From contig CAJUCE010000008.1 of NCBI GenBank assembly GCA_910584865.1, positions 10,280 through 74,279 on the forward strand: a stretch of DNA of 64,000 bases. Reading direction: 5' to 3'. The notes under the pieces were generated by a model. The model was not told the DNA's origin. It saw only the letters and a program-made list of their open reading frames with translations, and did not search any database. Below are positions 52,235-59,728 of the stretch, one piece after another (the first letter of the stretch is position 1; every line of letters begins with the position of its first letter). The position numbers were made by a program, and so were the translations under genes. The DNA is from an uncultured Acetatifactor sp. (GTDB lineage: Bacteria; Bacillota; Clostridia; Lachnospirales; Lachnospiraceae).

Positions 52235-52789
52235 ATGGAAATCGCTCAAACTTACACAGTAAAAGATTATTACAGCCTGCCGGAGAATGTCCGGGCTGAA
52301 CTGATAGAGGGACAGTTCTACTATATGGCTGCCCCTAGCAGAATACACCAGAAAACGTTAAATTTTCTTAATACGGAAATTAATCTCTATATTCGCTCTG
52401 TGAAATGCTCCTGTGAAGTCTATCCTGCCCCGTTCGCAGTAAAACTATTTAAAGACGATAAAACAGTAGTTGAGCCGGACATCTCCGTCATCTGTGATAT
52501 GAATAAGCTCACGGAAAAAGGCTGCACCGGAGCGCCGGACTGGATTATAGAAATCATATCCCCAAGCACTTCCAGCCATGATTATATCTATAAGCTAAAC
52601 CTATACGCCAAAGCAGGTGTCCGTGAATATTGGATTGTAAACCCTCTGGATCAGTCCGTTTATGTATATTTTTGGGAAAAAGAGGTTTTTCATACTCAAT
52701 CCTATACCTTTCGGGATAAAATAAAAGTCAATATCTATGATGATCTATGGATCGACTTTGCGCAATCCGCCCTTTATGCCCAATCCTGA
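52235..52789 (+). CDS. Uma2-family (DUF820) restriction-endonuclease-like protein
   Basis: 184 residues. Uma2 features: ELIEGQFYYMAAPS, then VEPDISVICD with the PD, and WIIEIISPSTSSHD holding the E-x-S catalytic part, giving the PD-(D/E)XK fold. C-terminal VREYWIVNPLDQSVYVY is typical. The biological role of Uma2 is uncertain although many are in mobile or repetitive settings. The gene is divergent from the repair operon and reads into holA with a 49-bp gap. Its ATG is preceded by AGAGAGGGAACG. Confidence 0.92.
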   Translation: MEIAQTYTVKDYYSLPENVRAELIEGQFYYMAAPSRIHQKTLNFLNTEINLYIRSVKCSCEVYPAPFAVKLFKDDKTVVEPDISVICDMNKLTEKGCTGAPDWIIEIISPSTSSHDYIYKLNLYAKAGVREYWIVNPLDQSVYVYFWEKEVFHTQSYTFRDKIKVNIYDDLWIDFAQSALYAQS

Positions 52790-52838
52790 AAGACGCTTAC
52801 AAGTATACGAAAGTCCCAAGAAAACGGAGAACGCAGCC

Positions 52839-53816
52839 ATGAAACAGATTAATGAAGACATCAAAAAGGGAAATTTCAGACAAGCCTACCTCCTCTACGG
52901 CGAGGAGCGCTATCTGCGCCGGCAATATCGTGACAAACTGCAAAAGGCTCTTTGTCAGGAGGGCGACACCATGAACACACACTTTTATGAAGGGACGAAT
53001 ATTGACGTGGGAGAAATCATCGATCTGGCCGAGACATTGCCCTTTTTTGCGGACCGTCGTGTTATTTTCCTGTCAAACAGCGGTCTGTTCAAATCCGGCG
53101 GTGAGAAAATGGCGGAATATCTGGCCAATCCCAGTGAAACCGCCTTTTTCGTCTTCACGGAGAGCGCTGTGGATAAGCGCTCCAAGATGTACAAGACCCT
53201 GCAATCCAAAGGATATGCGGCAGAATTCACCGTACAGGACGAGAATACTTTAAAACGCTGGGTGGCAGGCATCCTGGGACGGGAAGGGAAGAAAATAACA
53301 GAGAACACCCTGCAGCTGTTTTTGTCCAAAACCGGAACCGATATGGAAAATATTCAGATGGAGCTGGAAAAGCTGATCTGCTATTGTCTGGACCGCGAGG
53401 TAATCGCCGCTGAGGATGTGGAAGCCGTCTGCGCTACCCGGGTCACCAATCATATTTTCGACATGATCAATGCCATTGCCGCCAAAGCGCCGAAACAGGC
53501 ATTAGAACTGTACTATGACCTGCTCGCCCTGAAGGAGCCTCCCATGCGGATCCTCTTTCTCATCGCCAAGCAATGCAATATGCTGCTGCAGACGAAGGAG
53601 CTGAAAAATAAGGGCTTTGACAACCGTGCCATCGGATCCAAAATCGGCGTAGCACCCTTTATCGCAGGAAAATACGTGAACCAGGCCGCAAAATTCAGGA
53701 CATCCGTTCTGCGCCATGCCGTGGAAAAATGTGTGGAGGCGGAGGAGGCTGTCAAAACCGGCCGCATGAATGACATGATGAGTGTGGAGATATTGATTTT
53801 ATCTGTCTTGCAGTAA
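52839..53816 (+). CDS. holA: DNA polymerase III delta subunit
   Basis: 325 residues, typical for HolA. N-terminal AAA-like domain: FRQAYLLYGEERYLRRQY, EIIDLAETLPFFADRRVIFL; further GKKITENTLQLFLSKTGTDM and the C-terminal GVAPFIAGKYVNQAAKF with VEAEEAVKTGRM. It opens the beta clamp in the clamp loader. ATG 52839 follows GGAG nine bases upstream; the frame opens at 52737 in the preceding gene. No rpsT follows, unlike many relatives. Confidence 0.95.
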   Translation: MKQINEDIKKGNFRQAYLLYGEERYLRRQYRDKLQKALCQEGDTMNTHFYEGTNIDVGEIIDLAETLPFFADRRVIFLSNSGLFKSGGEKMAEYLANPSETAFFVFTESAVDKRSKMYKTLQSKGYAAEFTVQDENTLKRWVAGILGREGKKITENTLQLFLSKTGTDMENIQMELEKLICYCLDREVIAAEDVEAVCATRVTNHIFDMINAIAAKAPKQALELYYDLLALKEPPMRILFLIAKQCNMLLQTKELKNKGFDNRAIGSKIGVAPFIAGKYVNQAAKFRTSVLRHAVEKCVEAEEAVKTGRMNDMMSVEILILSVLQ

Positions 53817-53859
53817 ATTCCCCGTGCAAAAAGCCGATAAGGCAGGCTTGGCCGCTCCA

Positions 53860-53936
53860 CCTTGCATAAAAGTCTGGGGGAGCAGACCATGGAATGCTTA
53901 CTTGCATTCTATGGTCTGCAAACCGCCCCCGCAAGG
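53860..53936. repeat. Large nested hairpin after holA
   Basis: CCTTGC/GCAAGG (53860-53865, 53931-53936), GGGGG/CCCCC (53876-53880, 53926-53930) and GCAGACCATGGAATGC/GCATTCTATGGTCTGC (53882-53919, one mismatch) nest around a six-base loop. The structure is too elaborate for a terminator and is followed by a separate one. Confidence 0.75.
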
Positions 53937-53979
53937 CAGTACTCGGAAAAGAATACGCACCTTTGCATAGATAAGCCCC

Positions 53980-54018
53980 AATGCGCCAACCCGTATATTC
54001 CCCGCAGGTTGGCGCATT
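53980..54018 (+). terminator. Terminator after holA
   Basis: AATGCGCCAACC (53980-53991) and GGTTGGCGCATT (54007-54018) are perfect 12-bp inverted repeats followed by a pyrimidine-rich tract. It may also serve the convergent isomerase gene. Confidence 0.75.
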
Positions 54019-54086
54019 TCCTTCACTTTATAATCGTAAATTCGTTTTGTTTTAATTTAACAGTTTTGCAAAACTTCATCATCTCT

Positions 54087-54863
54087 CTACAACAGAAGAT
54101 TTCGGAAATAGCGGATCGAGTAATCGATTCCCTTCTCCCCAAGCTCCCCGTGCCAGTTAGCGGAATGCGGCTCTATGCTTAATGCTCTGTCATATCCCTT
54201 TGCATGAAGGATTGCCAGAAATGCTCCCCAGTTGGTCTGGTCCAGGCCCGCAGGCGGATCGTCATAACGCTCTCCGTCGATCACCAGAGAGCCCTTCAAA
54301 TGTACATGCAGGAAACGATCTCCCCAGTCTCTGGCTTCCTTCAGATAATCACCGCCGTCGTAGATACAGTGAGAGGGATCATATTTGATATACAAATCTT
54401 TCAAATATCCATGAATTACGGTATAAGCCATAGGATTGCAGACAAAATTATTCCATCTGCAGTTATAGACCGCAATCTTGACTCCCTTTTCCTTGCCGTG
54501 TGCAATTAATTTCTCAAAATATGCGATAGCAAATCTGCAGTTCTCATAATAGGACAATTCCTCCACATAGTTACAGCCGGTAATATAGACATCGCATTCC
54601 AGGCTGGCCGCGGCATCGATGAGCCGATATTCCAGATCGAGTTCCTCCTGACGGATCCCTTCCCTGCAAATCCTGTCGCTCCCCCATCTGCCCACAGCTC
54701 CTACGGGCATCTCATATTTCCGGCTCCGCTCGCGGATCACATCCACATTTTCCAGAAAAACCTCCGCCCGATCATTTACATCCAACTCTATAAATTCCAT
54801 GCCCCGTTCTCTGGCATCTTGAAAATCCTGCTCTTCAAACCATGCTATTCTGCCAAGTTTCAT
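54087..54863 (-). CDS. Sugar phosphate isomerase/epimerase (TIM barrel)
   Basis: 258 residues of the AP-endonuclease-2-like TIM-barrel group. Metal-ligand motifs are EFIELDV, KYDPSHCIYDGGD and HVHLKGSLV, with the final Glu in LSIEPH. These enzymes interconvert or epimerise sugars or inositols. It ends the minus-strand catabolic cluster with two dehydrogenases and another isomerase, so it likely acts on the keto product of a Gfo/Idh enzyme. ATG 54861-54863 follows AAAGGAAG. Confidence 0.88.
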   Translation of the reverse strand: MKLGRIAWFEEQDFQDARERGMEFIELDVNDRAEVFLENVDVIRERSRKYEMPVGAVGRWGSDRICREGIRQEELDLEYRLIDAAASLECDVYITGCNYVEELSYYENCRFAIAYFEKLIAHGKEKGVKIAVYNCRWNNFVCNPMAYTVIHGYLKDLYIKYDPSHCIYDGGDYLKEARDWGDRFLHVHLKGSLVIDGERYDDPPAGLDQTNWGAFLAILHAKGYDRALSIEPHSANWHGELGEKGIDYSIRYFRNLLL

Positions 54864-54939
54864 ATGCTTCCTTTCCGCCCCCAACCGGGAGCCCGATTTG
54901 TGGCATATATGTCATATACTCTGTTTCGTCCGTTTCAGT

Positions 54940-56016
54940 TTAGGAAAAATACACCGGTTTTCCGGTTCTGCCCGACTCGTAGATCGCCTCCAGAATCTGC
55001 GTCACCACCATTGCCTGTCTGGGCTTTACGGTCAGCGGTTCCCCGTTCACGACTGCATTGTAAAATATACCCTGTTCCACATCCTCCGGATTCGCTGATG
55101 CACCGTCATAAAATGCCACGCCCCCGGCGTTCAGATCCGGTTTCTCCACACACTGCCTGCCATGGTTGACTCTGTTGATCCGCAGGCCATCCGCCATATC
55201 CGCGCCTGCTTTGGTTCCGCACAGCGTCGTCTGGGCTTCTCTCACATCCAGGGTATTCAGCGCCCAAGAGGACTCCAGAACGATGGTAGCGCCGTTTTTC
55301 ATCCGGATAAACCCAAAGGCAGAGTCCTCCACCGTATAAACTGCCGGATCCCAGTCTCCCCATGCGTTTCCCGTATCCTTCTGCTCTGCAAGTTTGCGGT
55401 ACACGGATCCTGTCACCATCTCCGGCTCATAATTATCCATCATCCACAGGGTCAGGTCCAGTGCATGGGTTCCGATATCGATCAAAGGACCGCCGCCCTG
55501 TTTCTCCTCATCCAGAAAAACACCCCAGGTAGGCACTGCTCTTCTGCGGAGCGCATGGGCCTTAGCATAATATATCTCACCCAGCTCTCCATTTTCGCAG
55601 GCGCTCTTCAGATAAGCGGAATCTGCGCGATAACGGCTCTGATAGCCGATGGTCAATACCTTTCCTGTCCGCTCTGCTGTCTCTACCATGGCCTTCGCCT
55701 CTGCGTAGGTTTTCGCCATAGGTTTCTCGCACATCACATTCTTGCCTGCCTCCATGGCGGCAATGCTGATGGGCGCATGGGAGCTGTTAGGTGTCAGCAC
55801 ATATACAGCCTCCAAATCTTCGCGGATTAAGGCTTCATAATCCTTATACACCCGGGCATCCTCTGTGCCGTACTTTTCCTTCGCCTTCTGCGCCCGCTCT
55901 TCAATCAGGTCACAGAATGCCACAATCTCAAAATTTCCGTTCCTCTTCATTGCAGGGAGATGCTTTGCATTTGCAATTCCGCCGCAGCCAACTACGCCGA
56001 CTCTTAATTTTCTCAT
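54940..56016 (-). CDS. Gfo/Idh/MocA-family oxidoreductase
   Basis: 358 residues. Rossmann fold GVVGCGGIANAKHLPAM at the start, the EKP signature (VMCEKPMAKTYAEAK) and the C-terminal beta-sheet domain with GGGPLIDIGTHALDLTLWM, where the His is the expected active-site residue. It oxidises a sugar or cyclitol hydroxyl with NAD(P). The promoter region holds three 19-bp tandem units that look like operator sites. Substrate unknown; cluster context suggests inositol-like or amino-sugar-like compounds. Confidence 0.93.
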   Translation of the reverse strand: MRKLRVGVVGCGGIANAKHLPAMKRNGNFEIVAFCDLIEERAQKAKEKYGTEDARVYKDYEALIREDLEAVYVLTPNSSHAPISIAAMEAGKNVMCEKPMAKTYAEAKAMVETAERTGKVLTIGYQSRYRADSAYLKSACENGELGEIYYAKAHALRRRAVPTWGVFLDEEKQGGGPLIDIGTHALDLTLWMMDNYEPEMVTGSVYRKLAEQKDTGNAWGDWDPAVYTVEDSAFGFIRMKNGATIVLESSWALNTLDVREAQTTLCGTKAGADMADGLRINRVNHGRQCVEKPDLNAGGVAFYDGASANPEDVEQGIFYNAVVNGEPLTVKPRQAMVVTQILEAIYESGRTGKPVYFS

Positions 56017-56035
56017 AGTATTCTCCTATTCCAAT

Positions 56036-56088
56036 TGTCATTTATGACAATTTGTGTCATTTATGACAATTTGTGTCACTTATAGCAA
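56036..56088. promoter_or_regulatory. 19-bp tandem operator-like repeats
   Basis: TGTCATTTATGACAA at 56036-56050 and 56055-56069 and a weaker TGTCACTTATAGCAA at 56074-56088, at 19-bp steps. The first two contain the palindrome GTCAT-N2-ATGAC. They lie just upstream of the first Gfo/Idh ribosome site, between it and a TATAAG-like -10. Confidence 0.75.
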
Positions 56089-56163
56089 TATGTTATCATT
56101 AATTGGAATTTCTTCCCCTCTATGGGAGTTTATTTCGCATCATTTTACCGATTCCGCGTCAAA

Positions 56164-57213
56164 TTATAACCTTAACTTTATGACTTCTCCTGTCTCAGCC
56201 GACCTTCCGATTGCCTCCATAAGTTTCATAACGCGCATTACCTGCGGCAGACGGATCAGGCTTTCTTCTCTGCCCTCCAAAACGGCCATGACATTGTAAT
56301 AAAATTCGCGCACATCACTCTTTACTTCCGGAAGGGGCTCTGTGAAAATACTGTCGTCCCGTCTGGGCGCCATGGTCTTGGTCAGCCCGGCCGCCGTGAT
56401 GACCGGCATTACGTCCTTCTCATCCACGCCGGAAGCCCGCACTATCTTTCCGTTCAGCTGCCAGTCCTCGATCACTGCAGTTCCGTCGGTTCCGAGCACA
56501 TACCATCTGGGCAGGGATACGAAATTGCTGGTCCCTACCTCCACCATGGCACTCACCCCGTTTTCGAATACCAGCTCCGTGTAGAAGCCGTCGTCCACCA
56601 GCTGATTTGTCACATGGGTCACCGTGGCATATACGCTGTATAAAGGTACATCCGCAAACAAGAGCAGCAGCTGATCCAGAAGATGAACGCCCCAGTCCAG
56701 AATCATCCCGCCTCCATGCTCCTTTTCCTGTCTCCAGTCTCCCGGAATTCCCCTGGAACCATGCACTCTGGATTCCAGGCGGAAGAGTTCTCCCAGCTTT
56801 CCCTCTTCCAATATCTTCTTAACCGTCATGAAATCTTCGTCCCACCGTCTATTCTGGTGAACGGTCAAAAAGCGCCCTGTCTCCTCCGATACATCGATCA
56901 TTTCCTGCAAGTCTGCGCTGCTCAGTGTCACAGGCTTCTCGCTGATCACATTCTTCCCTGCCCTCATGGCCGCTATGGCCACGGGTTTATGTACATCATT
57001 CGGAGTGGCGATCAGCACCAGATCCGTGGTCTTATCCGCCAGCAGATCCTCCAGTCCCTCATATACATGAAGCCCCATATCCGCCGCATGATTACGCTGT
57101 TTCTCTTTGATGTCCCAGATACCGGCTATCTCCAGATTCTCTATGGTCTTGATCTCGTCATAGTGCCAGCCTGCCATTCCTCCGAATCCTACAATGGCTA
57201 TCTTATGCTTCAT
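56164..57213 (-). CDS. Gfo/Idh/MocA-family oxidoreductase
   Basis: 349 residues, a paralogue type of the next gene. Rossmann motif IAIVGFGGMAGWHYDEI, nucleotide/active segment VISEKPVTLSSADLQEM, and GGGMILDWGVHLLDQLLL in the C-terminal domain. It uses NAD(P) to oxidise or reduce a sugar. GGAG is located upstream of ATG 57213, right after the palindromic elements, so its translation may be influenced by them. Confidence 0.93.
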   Translation of the reverse strand: MKHKIAIVGFGGMAGWHYDEIKTIENLEIAGIWDIKEKQRNHAADMGLHVYEGLEDLLADKTTDLVLIATPNDVHKPVAIAAMRAGKNVISEKPVTLSSADLQEMIDVSEETGRFLTVHQNRRWDEDFMTVKKILEEGKLGELFRLESRVHGSRGIPGDWRQEKEHGGGMILDWGVHLLDQLLLLFADVPLYSVYATVTHVTNQLVDDGFYTELVFENGVSAMVEVGTSNFVSLPRWYVLGTDGTAVIEDWQLNGKIVRASGVDEKDVMPVITAAGLTKTMAPRRDDSIFTEPLPEVKSDVREFYYNVMAVLEGREESLIRLPQVMRVMKLMEAIGRSAETGEVIKLRL

Positions 57214-57229
57214 ATCTTTGTCTCCTATT

Positions 57230-57467
57230 CCAGTTCCGCGTCTGAACGGACCATACCCTTTTCAGCAGAGGACTTCCGCACGCTTAGAGCTTGCGTCCGT
57301 AACTCCTCTGGGGTACGGTCCGTTCAGACGCTGTTTTCCAGTTCCGCGTCTGACCGAACCCTACCCTTTTCCGCAGAGGACTTCCGCACGCTTAGAGCTT
57401 GCGTCCGTAACCCCTCTGGGGTACGGTCCGTTCAGACGCTGTTTTCCAGTTCCGCGTCCAAACGGCC
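57230..57467. repeat. Two 108-bp tandem palindromic elements plus a partial third
   Basis: Copies at 57230-57337 and 57338-57445, nearly identical, and a fragment 57446-57467. Each is a large imperfect hairpin: GCGTCTGAACGGACC pairs with GGTCCGTTCAGACGC, with CAGAGGA/TCCTCTG and an inner GACGC/GCGTGC stem. They fill the gap between the second isomerase (stop at 57470) and the Gfo/Idh gene. Confidence 0.9.
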
Positions 57468-57469
57468 CG

Positions 57470-58441
57470 TCAAGCCCAATACATCGCGCCTCTATCTTCA
57501 TAAATCAGCACATTTTTCAGGAAGCTGATTGCTTTCTCCAGTCCTTCTCTGCCGGACATTAATCCGTCTTCGTGCTCTATGCTGATGGCGTAATCATAGC
57601 CGGCCATACGCAGCTGTGAAATGATATTTTTCCAGTAATCCTCCCCGTGCCCGTATCCCACCGTGCGGAAAATCCAGGAACGATCCCGCTCTTGACCATA
57701 ATGGGTGGTATCCAGAACACCGTTGACCGCCGTATTTATGGCATCGATTCCGGTATCCTTGGCATGGAAATGGAAAATCGCATGTTCCTTTCCCAATTCC
57801 CGAATAGCTGCGCCGGGATCCATCCCCTGCCAGATCAGATGGCTGGGGTCAAAATTCGCGCCGATTTCAGGCCCTACTTCCCTCCGGAGCCGCAGCAGAG
57901 TCTTCGTATTGTATACACAGAAGCCGGGATGCAGTTCCAGCGCAATCTGAGAGACGCCGTGAGCCCGTGCAAAAGCCGCCTTCTCCTTCCAATAAGGAAC
58001 CAGTATCTCATTCCACTGATACTCCAGAATCTCGGTAAAATCATCCGGCCAGGGGCAGGTAACCCAGTTGGGCGTCCGATCCTCCCTGCTTCCTCCGGGG
58101 CATCCGGAAAAGGTATTGACCACCGGTACCTTCAGCTTCTCAGCCAACAGGATCGCATTGGTAAAATCCTTCTCGAACCGCTCTGCCACTGCCCTGTCGG
58201 GATGCACCATATTTCCGTGGCTGCTCAGAGCGCTGATCTCCAGATGGTACTTGTCCAGCGTCTCCATGAAGCGTTCCCTCTTTCCCTCATCTGCCAGAAG
58301 TTCCGCTGCGTCGCAGTGAGCCTTCCCCGGAAATCCGCCGCAGCCGATCTCCACCATCTGCACACCTCTCTCGGCCAGAAATCTGCATGCCTCCTCAAAG
58401 GGCAGATCTCCCAGCGCTACCGTCAATGTTCCTAATTTCAT
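57470..58441 (-). CDS. Sugar phosphate isomerase/epimerase (TIM barrel)
   Basis: 323 residues with the same fold family as the other isomerase but a different subgroup, longer. Motifs: MVEIGCGGFPGKAHCD, ALELHPGFCVYN, GANFDPSHLIWQGMDP, HFHAKDT, and YAISIEHED at the end; the Glu, Asp and His residues fit the metal site. It is the first gene of the operon after the regulator and should act on the substrate or product of the oxidoreductases. The stop codon lies at the border of the palindromic repeat. Confidence 0.92.
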   Translation of the reverse strand: MKLGTLTVALGDLPFEEACRFLAERGVQMVEIGCGGFPGKAHCDAAELLADEGKRERFMETLDKYHLEISALSSHGNMVHPDRAVAERFEKDFTNAILLAEKLKVPVVNTFSGCPGGSREDRTPNWVTCPWPDDFTEILEYQWNEILVPYWKEKAAFARAHGVSQIALELHPGFCVYNTKTLLRLRREVGPEIGANFDPSHLIWQGMDPGAAIRELGKEHAIFHFHAKDTGIDAINTAVNGVLDTTHYGQERDRSWIFRTVGYGHGEDYWKNIISQLRMAGYDYAISIEHEDGLMSGREGLEKAISFLKNVLIYEDRGAMYWA

Positions 58442-58625
58442 AGACTTCCCTCCATTTCTTTTATCTATTTTTACTATTGATTTGATTATAAAAAAAGACA
58501 GCAGAATAAGAAAGATACATTCTGCTGTTTATACATACGATTCTGCTATTTATGTATACGCCTTAAAATATTTTCCGGACGAACCAAGTATTGTGAACGC
58601 TGTTGTAATACCGGATAAAAATCCT

Positions 58626-59450
58626 CTACCGCCTCAGCACCTCGGAGGGCGCGCAGCCATAATAGCGCCGGAACTGCCTTCCGAAATGATTATAATCCCC
58701 GAATCCCACGCTGTCCGCAACCTCAGTCACAGTTCCTTCCTTTTTCTTCAAGAGATTCATGGCTTTTTTGAGCCGCACCTCGTTAATATATTGCAGCGGA
58801 GCCATGCCCATACTCTCCTTAAACAGATGATTAAATCTATCCTCGCTGAGATGCACAATTTCCGCCAGTTCCCTGTTACCGATCTGCCGCGTATAATTCA
58901 TCTGAATATAATCTATTACCATATTCAGCCGCTCCAGCTGTTTCTTCCGTCTGTCACTCTCCTTCTCCGTGAGAAACTCAACCGTATATTCCCGCACCAG
59001 ATGAGCAATCAATTCAAGCATCTTTCCTTTACAGACCAGCCGATACCCTATTTTCTGCTCCTGAAATTCCTCATGAATCACAGACATGATCTCGTCTATC
59101 TTGTCATCCTGCTCGATCAGCGACTTGAATATGACATTCTTGTCAGCAAGCTCCTTTGAGAAAGCTTCCATCTCAAAGATCATCACCATCACTTCCATAT
59201 GAGTCCCGTCACAGTATCCGGAGTGAATTTCATTGCTGTTGACAATCACCAGATTTCCCTTACCCGCATAGATTTCCCTTTGGTTTAAATCCAGTAAAGT
59301 ATGTCCCTCTCTGACATAATGAAGCTCGATATGTTCATGCCAGTGGGGGGAAAAATACTGGGTCTTACTGGAGACATCATTGACATGCATCTGTACCGGA
59401 AATTCAGGATCGCTGATAATCTTCTGTTCATATAAAGCAAGGGACTGCAT
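58626..59450 (-). CDS. AraC-family transcriptional regulator
   Basis: 274 residues. N-terminal cupin sensor (FSPHWHEHIELHYVREGHT), C-terminal double helix-turn-helix with NRELAEIVHLSEDRFNHLFKE-like and VTEVADSVGFGDYNHFGRQF signatures. It likely controls the sugar cluster at 54-58 kb in response to its substrate. ATG 59448-59450 follows GAGG; a longer frame to 59537 covers the repeat region upstream. Confidence 0.95.
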   Translation of the reverse strand: MQSLALYEQKIISDPEFPVQMHVNDVSSKTQYFSPHWHEHIELHYVREGHTLLDLNQREIYAGKGNLVIVNSNEIHSGYCDGTHMEVMVMIFEMEAFSKELADKNVIFKSLIEQDDKIDEIMSVIHEEFQEQKIGYRLVCKGKMLELIAHLVREYTVEFLTEKESDRRKKQLERLNMVIDYIQMNYTRQIGNRELAEIVHLSEDRFNHLFKESMGMAPLQYINEVRLKKAMNLLKKKEGTVTEVADSVGFGDYNHFGRQFRRYYGCAPSEVLRR

Positions 59451-59489
59451 CCTGTCCTCACCTCCTGTCAATATCGCACTGCGGCACAA

Positions 59490-59625
59490 ACGGCTGCAAA
59501 TGGCATAGATTGTCACAAACGGCTCAAGCTGCCACATGCGGCATGATTACACAATCGACGCAAGCTGCCGCATACGGCACAGCTTAACACAAGCGCCGCA
59601 AACTGCCACATGCAGTACAGAACTT
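59490..59625. repeat. 36-38-bp imperfect tandem repeat upstream of the AraC gene
   Basis: Three to four units containing CAAGCTGCC(A/G)CAT...GGCA, each with a small GCC/GGC hairpin, starting near 59501, 59520, 59556 and 59594. Confidence 0.6.
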
Positions 59626-59728
59626 CAGCATATCATACACAATACCACACCAACGCCGGACCTCTGCCGCTATCAACATTATAACAAATGATGTAAAAAA
59701 AGCAAAGACCGGAGAACAAAGATTCTCC

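Noticed and set aside
53860..53936. Terminator of holA
   Set aside because: No T-run follows; a better terminator lies at 53980-54018.
57194..57562. Plus-strand frames with repeated peptide blocks
   Set aside because: They translate the 108-bp palindromic elements; the period is divisible by three, which creates an apparent protein repeat.
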